A DNA stretch of 64,000 bases from Halopseudomonas nanhaiensis (GTDB lineage Bacteria; Pseudomonadota; Gammaproteobacteria; Pseudomonadales; Pseudomonadaceae): positions 1,116,001 through 1,180,000 of the forward strand of contig NZ_CP073751.1 in the NCBI RefSeq assembly GCF_020025155.1, in the 5' to 3' direction. The notes beneath the pieces are model-generated. The model was given only the letters and a program-made list of their open reading frames with translations, had not been told where the DNA came from and searched no databases. A program made the translations under genes and the position numbers. This document shows positions 45,353-54,801 of the stretch, one piece after another; position 1 is the stretch's first letter, and the number at the start of each line of letters is the position of its first letter.

Positions 45353-46705
45353 ATGAAAGTAAAACGTTTCTTTGCCGCCGATATGCGTCAGGCGATGAAG
45401 CTGGTCCGGGACGAACTCGGTCCGGATGCCTCGATCATTGCCAATCGCCGGGTAGTGGGTGGCGTCGAGCTAACCGCCGCGCTGGATTACGAAGCGCCGC
45501 GTCTGACCCCGCCGACACCGGGCCTGAGCCAGGAACTGAAAAAGACCCAGGAGAAGATTCTCAGCGCCCGGGCCGAGCTGGAATCCGGTGAGCGCGCCTC
45601 CGGTGGTCCTCAGGTCAACCGTCAACTGTTTGGCGAGACGATGCGTCAGGCCGTCGAGAGTGGATCGCCGGTTGCTCAGGCGCTTCTGGCGCGCATGCAG
45701 AACGAGCAGGCCAGCCAGCCGGCAGCTGCAACTGTTGCACCGTCGGCTGCCACGCCGGTGGCGGAAGAGGGCGCCGGTCTCAGCGCGATGCGCGCCGAAC
45801 TCGCCGGCCTGCGGGAGATGCTCGAGACTCAGCTGGGCAGCCTCGCCTGGGGGCAGGTGAACCAGCATCAGCCGCGGCAGGCCAGCCTGTGGCGTCGCCT
45901 GACCCAGCTGGGCCTGCCAGCTGAACTGTGCAAGGAACTGCTGGGCAAGGTCGCCGACGTCACCGACGTGCGCCAGGCCTGGCGCCTGTTGCTGGCGCAT
46001 CTGGCGCACAGTATTCCTACGCTGCGTGAGGAGCTGATCGAGCAGGGCGGTGTCATAGCTCTGGTCGGTCCTACGGGCGCAGGCAAGACCACGACCCTGG
46101 GCAAGCTGGCGGCGCGTTACGTGCTCAAGCACGGCAGCCAGCATGTGGCGCTGGTCACCATGGACACCTACCGTATCGGCGCGCATGAGCAGTTGCGTAC
46201 CCTCGGTCGTATTCTCAACGTGCCGGTGCGGGTGGTCGATGAACAGAACAGTCTGAGCGACGTGCTCGACGAGTTCTCCGGCAAGCGCCTGGTACTGGTC
46301 GATACTGCCGGGCTGCAGGCGCAGGATCCGCAGTTGCGCGGCCAGCTGGCCGAGATTGCCGCGCAGGGCGCGCGGGTGCGGACCATGCTGGTGCTCGCGG
46401 CGACCAGCCAGTATCGGGTGTTGAAGGCAGCGTTTCACAACTACCGTGCTTGCGGTCTGTCCGGCTGCATCCTGACCAAGGTCGACGAAGCGGCTACCCT
46501 TGGCGAGTCTCTGGGGCTGGCTATGGAGCAGGGTTTGCCGGTAGCCTATCTGGCAGATGGCCAGCGCATTCCGGACGATATAAACAAGGCTGTGGGTCAT
46601 CAGCTGGTCAGCCGGGCGGTCAGTCTGGCAGGCAACGAAGCCCCGGCAGATCAGGCCATGGCCGACGTGTTTGCGGGTATATTGCATACCCAGCGGGCAA
46701 GCTAA
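45353..46705 (+). CDS. flhF: Flagellar SRP-like GTPase FlhF
   Basis: Directs polar placement of the flagellum. 450 residues. The N-terminal MKVKRFFAADMRQAMKLVRDELGPDASIIANRRV matches the FlhF B-domain, then a linker, N domain and G domain with GPTGAGKTTTLGKLA, DTYRIGAHEQL, LVDTAGL and TKVDEA. GAGG lies upstream of the start. Works with FleN to set number and position of flagella. Confidence 0.97.
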   Translation: MKVKRFFAADMRQAMKLVRDELGPDASIIANRRVVGGVELTAALDYEAPRLTPPTPGLSQELKKTQEKILSARAELESGERASGGPQVNRQLFGETMRQAVESGSPVAQALLARMQNEQASQPAAATVAPSAATPVAEEGAGLSAMRAELAGLREMLETQLGSLAWGQVNQHQPRQASLWRRLTQLGLPAELCKELLGKVADVTDVRQAWRLLLAHLAHSIPTLREELIEQGGVIALVGPTGAGKTTTLGKLAARYVLKHGSQHVALVTMDTYRIGAHEQLRTLGRILNVPVRVVDEQNSLSDVLDEFSGKRLVLVDTAGLQAQDPQLRGQLAEIAAQGARVRTMLVLAATSQYRVLKAAFHNYRACGLSGCILTKVDEAATLGESLGLAMEQGLPVAYLADGQRIPDDINKAVGHQLVSRAVSLAGNEAPADQAMADVFAGILHTQRAS

Positions 46706-46734
46706 CGAATTCTAAGACAAGGTAATCGACATAG

Positions 46735-47562
46735 ATGGCCAGCAAACATCCGGTTCAGGTTATCGCGGTCACCGGCGGCAAGGGCGGGATCGGCAAAACC
46801 AACGTTTCGGTCAATCTCAGCCTCGCTCTGGCTGAGCTTGGGCGGCGCGTGGTGCTGCTTGACGCCGACCTTGGCCTGGCCAACGTCGACGTGCTGCTCG
46901 GTATCAAGCCCAAGGCGACGCTTGCCGACGTGCTGGAAGGCACCTGTGATCTGCGAGATGTACTGATCGCCGGTCCGGGTGGCATCCGCATCGTGCCGGC
47001 AGCCTCCGGTGCGGCGAAGATGGTCAATCTCAATCCGCAGCAGCACGCCGGCCTGATTCAGGCGTTCAGCGACATCGGCGACAACCTTGATGTGCTGATT
47101 GTCGACACCGCTGCAGGAATCGGCGATTCGGTGGTCAGCTTCGTACGTGCGGCGCAGGAAGTGCTGGTCGTGGTATGTGATGAGCCCACGTCGATCACCG
47201 ACGCCTACGCACTGATCAAGCTGCTGAATCGGGATCACGGCATGACCCGTTTCCGCGTGCTCGCAAATATGGTGAGCACGCCGCAGGAAGGTCGCACGGT
47301 GTTTGCTAAACTCACCAAGGTGACAGACCGTTTCCTTGACGTTGCACTGCAATATGTCGGTGCAGTGCCTTTCGATGAAGCGGTGCGCAAGGCAGTACAG
47401 AAGCAGCGGGCAGTGTATGACGCCTTCCCGCGCAGCAAGGCTTCCATTGCCATTCGTGGCATTGCGCAGAAAGTGGATTCCTGGCCCCTGCCTGCCAACC
47501 CACGCGGGCACCTCGAGTTTTTCGTCGAACGTCTGGTGCAGCAGACAGGGTCGGGGCTATGA
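46735..47562 (+). CDS. fleN: Flagellar number regulator FleN (FlhG, MinD-like ATPase)
   Basis: 275 residues. Deviant Walker A GGKGGIGKTN (about 15-24), DADLGLANVDVLLG, and IVDTAAGIGDSVVSF in the ATPase core. In Pseudomonas FleN binds FleQ to limit flagellum number to one. Its stop overlaps the fliA start (ATGA). Confidence 0.97.
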   Translation: MASKHPVQVIAVTGGKGGIGKTNVSVNLSLALAELGRRVVLLDADLGLANVDVLLGIKPKATLADVLEGTCDLRDVLIAGPGGIRIVPAASGAAKMVNLNPQQHAGLIQAFSDIGDNLDVLIVDTAAGIGDSVVSFVRAAQEVLVVVCDEPTSITDAYALIKLLNRDHGMTRFRVLANMVSTPQEGRTVFAKLTKVTDRFLDVALQYVGAVPFDEAVRKAVQKQRAVYDAFPRSKASIAIRGIAQKVDSWPLPANPRGHLEFFVERLVQQTGSGL

Positions 47563-48296
47563 ACGCATCGGCCAGTGGAGTACGCATGTATACCCGCGCC
47601 CAAAGTTCTGCCGAATCACAGGACCGCCTCGTTGAGCAATTCGCGCCACTGGTCAAGCGCATTGCCTATCATCTGCTGGGCCGGCTGCCGTCCAGCGTTC
47701 AGGTCGAGGACCTGATGCAGGCCGGCATGATCGGCCTACTGGAAGCCTCCCGCAAGTTCGATCACGGCAAGGGCGCCAGTTTCGAAACCTACGCCGGTAT
47801 CCGCATCCGTGGTGCCATGCTCGATGAGGTGCGCAAGGGCGATTGGGCCCCGCGTTCGGTCCACCGCAATACGCGCATGGTCAGTGAGGCGATGCGTAAT
47901 GTCGAAGGCCGTTTGGGCCGCGACGCTAAAGATCACGAGATCGCTGCCGAACTCAATATGAGCCTCGAGGATTACTACTCGATTCTCAACGACACGGCCG
48001 GCAGCAAACTGTTCAGCTTCGAGGATCTGCTCGAGTCCGGTGGCGATGCCGACGCGCACGGTGATCATGAACCCTACGGCGGCTTGCAGGACGAGCGGTT
48101 TCGCTCGGCGCTGGTCGACGCGATCGACGGCCTGCCGGAGCGTGAGAAGCTGCTGCTGTCGCTGTATTACGACGAAGAACTGAATCTCAAGGAAATTGGC
48201 GCCGTCCTCGGCGTCAGTGAGTCCCGTGTAAGCCAGTTGCACAGTCAGTGTGCGGCGCGTTTGCGGGCGCGCCTGGCCGATTGGCGCAACGATTGA
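47559..48296 (+). CDS. fliA: Flagellar sigma factor FliA (sigma-28)
   Basis: 245 residues. Region 2 has FAPLVKRIAYHLLGRLPSSVQVEDLMQAGMIGLLEASRKFD and SFETYAGIRIRGAMLDEVRKGDW, and region 4 has EREKLLLSLYYDEELNLKEIGAVLGVSESRVSQLHSQ. Directs late flagellar and chemotaxis promoters. The start at 47559 overlaps fleN by four bases; a second in-frame Met at 47586 is possible. Confidence 0.97.
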   Translation: MNASASGVRMYTRAQSSAESQDRLVEQFAPLVKRIAYHLLGRLPSSVQVEDLMQAGMIGLLEASRKFDHGKGASFETYAGIRIRGAMLDEVRKGDWAPRSVHRNTRMVSEAMRNVEGRLGRDAKDHEIAAELNMSLEDYYSILNDTAGSKLFSFEDLLESGGDADAHGDHEPYGGLQDERFRSALVDAIDGLPEREKLLLSLYYDEELNLKEIGAVLGVSESRVSQLHSQCAARLRARLADWRND

Positions 48297-48423
48297 TTTT
48301 ATCGCCAGCATCCGGACAATGCCCGGGTAGCCAGCACCGCAACAACGACAAGGCTGGCAAGGCCATTAGCATCTGATTAGCGAGTGCGAACCTGCACTTT
48401 CCCTGGTTTGTACGGAGGTCGAC

Positions 48424-48813
48424 TTGGACAAGAACATGAAGATTCTCATCGTTGATGATTTTTCGACGATGAGACGTATTATCAAGAATCTGCTGCGCGA
48501 CCTGGGGTTCACCAACACGGCGGAAGCCGATGATGGCAATACGGCGTTGCCGATGCTGCAGAGCGGCAGCTTCGATTTTCTCGTTACAGACTGGAACATG
48601 CCTGGCATGAGCGGGATCGACCTGCTGCGCGCCGTGCGCGCCGATGAGCGTCTCAAGCACCTGCCGGTGCTGATGGTCACCGCTGAAGCCAAGCGCGATC
48701 AGATCATCGAGGCCGCTCAGGCCGGGGTCAATGGCTATGTGGTCAAGCCGTTCACCGCGCAGGCGCTGAAAGAAAAGATCGAGAAGATTTTCGAGCGCGT
48801 CCAGGCTAAGTAA
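48424..48813 (+). CDS. cheY: Chemotaxis response regulator CheY
   Basis: Receives phosphate from CheA and binds the motor switch. About 129 residues. Acidic pocket and phospho-Asp lie in [14 protein letters not shown] and [13 protein letters not shown], and Lys is in [15 protein letters not shown] start at 48424 is chosen because GGAGG (48414-48418) is five bases upstream; the ATG at 48436 is 17 bases away. Follows fliA by 127 bases. Confidence 0.96.
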   Translation: MDKNMKILIVDDFSTMRRIIKNLLRDLGFTNTAEADDGNTALPMLQSGSFDFLVTDWNMPGMSGIDLLRAVRADERLKHLPVLMVTAEAKRDQIIEAAQAGVNGYVVKPFTAQALKEKIEKIFERVQAK

Positions 48814-48828
48814 TCCGGGGTACAGGTT

Positions 48829-49623
48829 ATGGCTTTAAGCAAGGATCCCGGCCAGGCGACTGCTCAGGAATTCGAACACTCCCTCAAGGACAACGCACGG
48901 CAACTGGTCGAGTACCTCGAGAAGGGCCAGTTCGGCGAAGCGGTTCTCGTCATTCACGCGATCAATCAGGCGCGCGACCGCGGCCTGTATCACGAGGTCG
49001 GGCAGCTGACCCGCGCGCTGCACAACGCCATCGTCAACTTCCAGATCGACACGTCGCACGCACTCGGCGACAGCAACGAGGTATCGAAGATTTCCGACGC
49101 CTCCGACCGTCTCGATTACGTAGTCAAGCTGACCGACAAGGCCGCCAACCGGACCATGGATCTGGTCGAGAGCAGCGCGCCCATCGTTTCCGACATGGGC
49201 CAGGAAGCCTCGGCGCTCAGGGCAGACTGGGAGCGTCTGCAGCGACGGGAAATGGCCGCTACCGAGTTTCGCGACCTGTACAAGCGCATGGGCGACTTCC
49301 TCGAGAAGACCGAGAGATCCAGCGCCCAGGTCTCCGGGCATCTGAATGACATCCTCATCGCCCAGGATTATCAGGATCTTACCGGTCAGGTGATCAAGCG
49401 TGTAACCGCGCTGGTTCATGATGTCGAGGAAAGCCTGGTCAATCTGGTGCGCATGGCCGGTCAGGTCGATCGCCTGGCGGGGATCGATCACAACGATTCA
49501 CGACGCGAAGAGAAAAAAACCTCGGACAGGGGTGAAGGTCCGCAGATTCATGCCGATAAAAGAGAAGACGTGGTTTCTGGACAAGACGAAGTTGATGATC
49601 TTCTGTCCAGCCTTGGCTTCTAG
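48829..49623 (+). CDS. cheZ: CheY phosphatase CheZ
   Basis: 264 residues. The long central helices include the catalytic region HLNDILIAQDYQDLTGQVIKRV (Gln in DYQDLTGQ). The protein ends in DEVDDLLSSLGF, the conserved C-terminal CheY-binding amphipathic helix. Lies 15 bases after cheY. Confidence 0.96.
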   Translation: MALSKDPGQATAQEFEHSLKDNARQLVEYLEKGQFGEAVLVIHAINQARDRGLYHEVGQLTRALHNAIVNFQIDTSHALGDSNEVSKISDASDRLDYVVKLTDKAANRTMDLVESSAPIVSDMGQEASALRADWERLQRREMAATEFRDLYKRMGDFLEKTERSSAQVSGHLNDILIAQDYQDLTGQVIKRVTALVHDVEESLVNLVRMAGQVDRLAGIDHNDSRREEKKTSDRGEGPQIHADKREDVVSGQDEVDDLLSSLGF

Positions 49624-49635
49624 GGGAGTGGGTGC

Positions 49636-51888
49636 ATGAGTTTCGACGCGGATGAAGAGATCCTCCAGGACTTCCTGGTGGAAGCCGGAGAGATCCTCGA
49701 ATTATTGTCCGAGCAGTTGGTGGAGCTGGAGAACCGTCCCGAGGACATGGATCTGCTCAACGCCATCTTCCGCGGCTTCCATACCGTCAAGGGCGGTGCA
49801 GGGTTTCTTCAGCTCGATGCTCTGGTCGGCTGCTGCCATATCGCCGAGAACGTCTTCGACATCCTGCGCAAGGGTGAGCGGAAGGTCACCTCCGAGCTGA
49901 TGGATGTGGTGCTGCAGGCCCTCGATGCAGTCAATGGCATGTTTGCCCAGGTCCGTGAGGGCGAAGACCCTACGCCGGCCGATCCGCAACTGCTCGCGGC
50001 GCTTGCCGTGCTGGCTCACCCCGCTGGTGAAGAAGTGGCTGCGGTCCAACCTGCGGTCGCTGCCGTCACCACCCCCGCGCCGGAACTCGAGATGGCCGGT
50101 GCCACTGCGGACGACGCAGACGGCGATATAACCGATGACGAGTTCGAGCAGCTGCTTGATGCCTTGCACGGCGGCGACGCGCCAGCTCCCGCAGCGACGG
50201 CAGAGCCGCCAGCTGCTGCAGCCGGTGCCGGCGACGAGATCACCGATGAAGAATTCGAAGCACTGCTGGATCAGCTCCACGGTGCCGGCAAGCCCCCTGT
50301 CGTAGCTGAAGCGCCCAAGCCATCCCAACCAGCCGCTCCGGTGGCAGCCGGCTCGGACGAAAACATCACCGACGACGAATTCGAAGCGCTGCTTGACCAG
50401 TTGCATGGCAATGGTCTGGCGCCCGGCGTTGCGCCCGCGGCCTCTGCAGCCTCCGGTGCCGAGCCGGCGGTGGAGCGAAGCGGCGTCGACGATCACATTA
50501 GCGATGACGAGTTCGAAGCACTGCTCGATCAGCTGCACGGCGCTGGCGCTGCACCAGGTAAATCAGATGCTGCCGAGCCGAAAGCAAGTGTGGCGCCGGC
50601 CAAGGCCGCACCGAAGCCAGCGCCCAAGGCCGTATCCAGGCCCGAGGCCCTGAAAACCGAGACTCAGGCCGCACCGGCGAAGGCTGCTGCGCCCGCGCCG
50701 GCTGCCGACGCCAATGCTGCCGAAACCACCGTTCGGGTAGATACCGCCCGGCTCGACGAGATCATGAACATGGTCGGCGAGCTGGTGCTGGTCCGTAACC
50801 GCCTGGTGCGTCTCGGCGTAGCCAGCGGTGATGAAGAACTGAACAAGGCGGTGAGCAACCTGGACGTGGTCACCGCCGATCTGCAGACATCGGTCATGAA
50901 GACCCGCATGCAGCCGATCAAGAAAGTCTTCGGCCGCTTCCCGCGTGTTGTCCGCGACCTGGCACGCAGCCTGAAGAAAGAGATCAATCTTGAACTGATT
51001 GGTGAAGAAACCGATCTGGACAAGAACCTTGTCGAGGCGCTGGCCGATCCGCTTGTGCACCTGGTGCGCAATTCGGTCGATCACGGCATCGAGCCGCCGG
51101 ACGAGCGCGAATCAGCCGGCAAACCACGCACTGGCAAGGTGGTGCTGGCGGCCGAGCAGGAAGGCGACCACATCCTGCTGACCATCACCGACGATGGTCG
51201 CGGCATGGACCCTGAGGTCCTGCGCGCCAAGGCGGTTGAAAAGGGCATGATGGAGCGTGAAGCGGCGGAGCGGCTTAGCGATTCGGAATGCTTCAACCTG
51301 ATCCTGGCGCCGGGCTTCTCGACCAAGACCGAGATTTCCGATGTGTCCGGGCGCGGCGTCGGGATGGACGTGGTCAAGACAAAGATTTCCCAGCTCAACG
51401 GTACCATCAACATCGAATCGACCAAGGGGCAGGGGTCGCGCATTGCGATCAAGGTCCCGCTGACCCTCGCCATCATGCCGACGTTGATGGTGATGCTCGC
51501 CAATCAGGCGTTTGCCCTGCCACTGGTCAGCGTCAACGAGATTTACAGTCTCGACCTCTCGCGCACTAACGTGGTCGACGGCCAGGAAGTGATCATCGTC
51601 CGCGACAAGGCGTTGCCGCTGTTCTACCTCAAGCGCTGGCTGATGGCCGGTGCCGAAGACACCACCGATCGCTCCGCAGCCAGTGTGGTGATCGTGTCGG
51701 TGGGTACTCAGCGGGTGGGCTTTGTTGTCGATCAGCTGGTTGGACAGGAAGAGGTGGTGATCAAGCCGCTGGGTCGTATGCTACAGGGCACCGCAGGGAT
51801 GTCGGGTGCCACGATTACCGGAGATGGTCGCATTGCGCTCATCCTCGATATACCCAGCCTGCTCAAGCGCTACGCGCGTCGCGGTTGA
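49636..51888 (+). CDS. cheA: Chemotaxis histidine kinase CheA
   Basis: 750 residues. P1 Hpt domain with His49 in FRGFHTVKGGAGFL, dimerisation domain (about 365-430), ATPase domain with LVRNSVDHGIE, DDGRGMD and GRGVGMDVVKTKI, and CheW-like P5 at the end. The region between P1 and P3 (about 130-365) has no recognisable P2 domain. It carries four copies of an acidic helix (about 165-179, 202-216, 244-258, 288-302) in Ala/Pro-rich linker. This resembles the LID region reported in CheA of ParC/ParP systems, whose genes follow at 54802 and 55679. Confidence 0.97.
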   Translation: MSFDADEEILQDFLVEAGEILELLSEQLVELENRPEDMDLLNAIFRGFHTVKGGAGFLQLDALVGCCHIAENVFDILRKGERKVTSELMDVVLQALDAVNGMFAQVREGEDPTPADPQLLAALAVLAHPAGEEVAAVQPAVAAVTTPAPELEMAGATADDADGDITDDEFEQLLDALHGGDAPAPAATAEPPAAAAGAGDEITDEEFEALLDQLHGAGKPPVVAEAPKPSQPAAPVAAGSDENITDDEFEALLDQLHGNGLAPGVAPAASAASGAEPAVERSGVDDHISDDEFEALLDQLHGAGAAPGKSDAAEPKASVAPAKAAPKPAPKAVSRPEALKTETQAAPAKAAAPAPAADANAAETTVRVDTARLDEIMNMVGELVLVRNRLVRLGVASGDEELNKAVSNLDVVTADLQTSVMKTRMQPIKKVFGRFPRVVRDLARSLKKEINLELIGEETDLDKNLVEALADPLVHLVRNSVDHGIEPPDERESAGKPRTGKVVLAAEQEGDHILLTITDDGRGMDPEVLRAKAVEKGMMEREAAERLSDSECFNLILAPGFSTKTEISDVSGRGVGMDVVKTKISQLNGTINIESTKGQGSRIAIKVPLTLAIMPTLMVMLANQAFALPLVSVNEIYSLDLSRTNVVDGQEVIIVRDKALPLFYLKRWLMAGAEDTTDRSAASVVIVSVGTQRVGFVVDQLVGQEEVVIKPLGRMLQGTAGMSGATITGDGRIALILDIPSLLKRYARRG
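50128..50541 (+). repeat. Four-copy motif ITDDEFEALLDQLHG in the CheA linker
   Basis: In-frame copies begin at CheA residues 165, 202, 244 and 288, spaced 37, 42 and 44 residues. Copies read ITDDEFEQLLDALHG, ITDEEFEALLDQLHG, ITDDEFEALLDQLHG and ISDDEFEALLDQLHG. Between them the sequence is low-complexity Ala/Pro. The motif resembles the CheY-binding tail of CheZ encoded just upstream. Confidence 0.9.
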
Positions 51889-51918
51889 CGCCAGCCGGAA
51901 GGCTTTCAGGAGATAGTG

Positions 51919-53031
51919 ATGGCGGTCAAGGTTCTGGTGGTGGACGACTCGGGCTTCTTTCGCCGCCGAGTCGCGGAAATCCTTGGCGGGGACAAGCAGA
52001 TCCAGGTCGTCGGCACCGCGTCCAACGGACAGGAAGCAGTCGATCAGACTCTGGCGCTGCGACCCGATGTCGTCACCATGGACTATGAGATGCCGGTGAT
52101 GGACGGCATCACGGCTGTTCGCCAGATCATGCAGCGCTGCCCGACGCCGGTGCTGATGTTTTCATCTCTTACCTATGAAGGCGCCCGAGTCAGTCTCGAT
52201 GCGCTGGACGCGGGTGCCGCCGACTACCTGCCAAAGAACTTCGAAGACATCTCACGCAACCCTGACAAGGTCCGCCAGTTGCTCTGTGAGCGGGTGCATA
52301 CGCTTGCGCGCACCAATCGCACTTCCCTGGGTCTGAGTGCGCCGAGCCATGCCGCGCCACCGCCCCCTGCGCTCAACAGCCGGGTGGGCGGGGTGACCAG
52401 CTTGTTCGATCGACAGCCTGCGCCGGCAGCGGCTGCGCCGAAGGCAGGCAGCAGTCCGGCTCCGCGCAAGCGCCAATACAGGCTGGTGGCCATCGGTACT
52501 TCCACCGGAGGTCCTGTCGCGCTGCAGAAGGTGCTTACCCAGCTGCCAGCCAACTTCCCCGCGCCACTGCTGCTGGTGCAGCACATGCCTGCCGCCTTCA
52601 CCAAGGCCTTTGCCGAAAGGCTGGACAAGCTCTGCCGCATTTCGGTCAAGGAAGCCGAGGATGGCGATACGCTGCGTCCCGGCGTCGCGCTGCTGGCGCC
52701 CGGCGGCAAACAGATGATGATCGACGGTCGCGGCGTGGTGCGTATTCTGCCGGGCGATGAGCGGCTCAATTACAAGCCGTGTGTGGACGTGACATTCGGC
52801 TCGGCTGCCAAGACGTTTCAGGACAAGGTGCTCGCCGTGGTGTTGACCGGGATGGGTGCCGATGGTCGCGAGGGCGCCCGGATGCTCAAGCAGGCCGGTA
52901 GCTCGGTATGGGCCCAGGATGAAGACAGCTGCGTGATCTATGGCATGCCGATGGCGGTGGCCAAGGCCAATCTTGCCGACGGCATCTACAGCCTGGATGA
53001 GATCGGCCGCTACCTGTCAGAGCTCAGCTGA
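51919..53031 (+). CDS. cheB: Chemotaxis methylesterase CheB
   Basis: 370 residues. The receiver domain ([25 protein letters not shown]) is joined by a Pro/Ala linker to a C-terminal methylesterase domain with [14 protein letters not shown] (catalytic Ser), [16 protein letters not shown] and [15 protein letters not shown]. Demethylates and deamidates chemoreceptors. Start at ATG 51919 after CAGGAG; a GTG at 51916 also exists. Its stop overlaps motC by one base. Confidence 0.97.
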   Translation: MAVKVLVVDDSGFFRRRVAEILGGDKQIQVVGTASNGQEAVDQTLALRPDVVTMDYEMPVMDGITAVRQIMQRCPTPVLMFSSLTYEGARVSLDALDAGAADYLPKNFEDISRNPDKVRQLLCERVHTLARTNRTSLGLSAPSHAAPPPPALNSRVGGVTSLFDRQPAPAAAAPKAGSSPAPRKRQYRLVAIGTSTGGPVALQKVLTQLPANFPAPLLLVQHMPAAFTKAFAERLDKLCRISVKEAEDGDTLRPGVALLAPGGKQMMIDGRGVVRILPGDERLNYKPCVDVTFGSAAKTFQDKVLAVVLTGMGADGREGARMLKQAGSSVWAQDEDSCVIYGMPMAVAKANLADGIYSLDEIGRYLSELS

Positions 53032-53771
53032 TGGACATTCTCAGCATCATTGGCGTTATCCTCGCCTTTGTTGCGATCCTGGGTGGCAACTACTTGGAAG
53101 GCGGCCACGCGGCAGCGCTGCTCAACGGACCGGCGGCGCTGATCGTGCTCGGCGGCACACTGGGGGCTGCCTTCATTCAGACGCCGTTGCCGGTGTTCAA
53201 GCGCTCGATGGTGATCTTGCGCTGGATCATCCTGCCTCCGCCAAACCGCCTGCAACAGGGCATCGCACAGGTGATCAACTGGAGCACGGTGGCACGCAAG
53301 GAAGGCTTGCTGGGCCTGGAAAGCATCGCCGACACCGAGCCTGATCCCTTCGCGCGCAAAGGGCTGCAACTGCTGGTGGACGGCAGCGAGCCCGAAGCCC
53401 TGCGCAGCATCCTCGAAGTCGACATGGTCACGCGGGAGAACCACGATCTGTCCGCTGCCAAGGTGTTCGAGAGCATGGGCGGCTACTCGCCGACCATCGG
53501 CATCATCGGCGCAGTCATGGGGCTGATCCATGTGATGGGCAACCTGGCTGATCCGTCCATGCTCGGACGCGGCATCGCCGTGGCGTTCGTGGCGACCATC
53601 TATGGTGTCGCACTGGCCAACCTGCTCCTGCTGCCGGTGGCCAACAAGCTCAAATCGGTGGTGATGCAGCAGTCCTGCTACCGCGAGATGCTGCTCGAAG
53701 GGTTGATGTCCATCGCCGAAGGCGAGAATCCACGCTCCATTGAAATGAAGCTGGAAGGCTTTCTGGACTAG
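53031..53771 (+). CDS. motC: Flagellar motor stator protein MotC (MotA/PomA family)
   Basis: 246 residues, four helices. Family blocks include GGNYLEGGHAAALLNGPAALIVLGGTLGA, MGGYSPTIGIIGAVMGLIHVMGNL and GIAVAFVATIYGVALANLLLLPVANKL. Forms the second Pseudomonas stator with MotD. Starts within the last base of the cheB stop. Confidence 0.96.
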   Translation: MDILSIIGVILAFVAILGGNYLEGGHAAALLNGPAALIVLGGTLGAAFIQTPLPVFKRSMVILRWIILPPPNRLQQGIAQVINWSTVARKEGLLGLESIADTEPDPFARKGLQLLVDGSEPEALRSILEVDMVTRENHDLSAAKVFESMGGYSPTIGIIGAVMGLIHVMGNLADPSMLGRGIAVAFVATIYGVALANLLLLPVANKLKSVVMQQSCYREMLLEGLMSIAEGENPRSIEMKLEGFLD

Positions 53772-53815
53772 GCCGGTCCCGATGTTCACTGCACCTACCA
53801 GCCGGGAGAGCGCTC

Positions 53816-54643
53816 ATGCGCCGTCGCCAGCATCAGGAACATGAAAATCACGAGCGTTGGCTGGTGTCCTATGCCGACTTCATTACGCTGCTGTTTGCCT
53901 TCTTTGTGGTGATGTACTCGATCTCGTCTGTGAACGAGGGCAAGTACAAGGTGCTGTCCGATACGCTGGTGGGCGTGTTCAACCAGCCGCAGAGGGCCAT
54001 CGATCCGATCCCGATTGGCGAGAATCTGCCGCGCAACGTCAGTCAGCTGGACGGAGCGGGAGCGGCCGAAAGCGCGGACGGTTCAGCCGCCGGCTCGTCG
54101 AGCGATCCGCTGCAGGACATCACTGCTGCCATGCAGGCCGCCTTTGGCGACCTGATAGAAGCCGGCGATCTGGAACTGCGCGGCAACGAGCTGTGGATCG
54201 AGATAGAGCTCAACTCCGGGTTGCTGTTTCCCAGCGGCGATGCTCTGCCGAGTGATGCCGCCTTTGGTCTGCTCGATCGTATTGCCGGGATTCTCGCGCC
54301 CTATCAGAACCCTGTTCACGTCGAAGGCTTCACCGACAACATACCGATCAGGTCGCGTGCCTACCCTACCAACTGGGAGCTATCTGCTGCGCGCGCGGCT
54401 ACGGTGGTCCGGATGCTCGCCAATGGCGGCGTCGATCCGGGTCGACTGGCGGCGGTAGGCTATGGAGAATTTCGTCCGGTAGCCGATAACACCACTGTGG
54501 CCGGTCGCCGGGCCAACCGTCGTGTGGTGCTGCTGGTTTCGCGCTTCCTCGACAACCGTCACCAGGCATTCACTGGTGGCGATCAGAATGTCGATGACAT
54601 GCGTCGCGCAAGGAACCAGGCTGGCACGGGTCCTGCAGAGTGA
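53816..54643 (+). CDS. motD: Flagellar motor stator protein MotD (MotB/PomB family)
   Basis: 275 residues. Cytoplasmic N-terminus, one helix YADFITLLFAFFVVMYS with the ion-binding Asp, and a C-terminal OmpA-like peptidoglycan domain (about 120-250: VEGFTDNIPI, NWELSAARAATVVRMLANGG, GRRANRRVVLLV). Paired with motC. Confidence 0.96.
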   Translation: MRRRQHQEHENHERWLVSYADFITLLFAFFVVMYSISSVNEGKYKVLSDTLVGVFNQPQRAIDPIPIGENLPRNVSQLDGAGAAESADGSAAGSSSDPLQDITAAMQAAFGDLIEAGDLELRGNELWIEIELNSGLLFPSGDALPSDAAFGLLDRIAGILAPYQNPVHVEGFTDNIPIRSRAYPTNWELSAARAATVVRMLANGGVDPGRLAAVGYGEFRPVADNTTVAGRRANRRVVLLVSRFLDNRHQAFTGGDQNVDDMRRARNQAGTGPAE

Positions 54644-54675
54644 TCCGACTGTCGGGCCAATGTACGGTCGCTTTC

Positions 54676-54704
54676 CGTCAAGTTGACGCGCGGCCGGCCA
54701 TGAG
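54676..54704 (+). promoter_or_regulatory. Possible sigma-28 (FliA) promoter before parC, with palindrome
   Basis: TCAAGTTG at 54678-54685 fits the Pseudomonas sigma-28 -35, followed after 11 bases by GCCATGAG, a weak -10 (GCCGATAA expected). The same bases form the palindrome CGTCAAGTTGACG (54676-54688). Spacing is right but the -10 is poor. Confidence 0.25.
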
Positions 54705-54801
54705 AGGCCTGAAATGCCAGTTTTTTCGTGATGCCTGCAGGTCGGGTGTCAACAAGTCGTCGTAGTTGGGGCTCGTCCGAAGCGAGTCTCTGGAGGATAG
54801 G

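Noticed and set aside
54690..54730. Rho-independent terminator after motD using GGCC-N6-GGCC and the following T-run
   Set aside because: The stem has only four pairs and lies about nine bases from the T-run, so it is not a convincing terminator.
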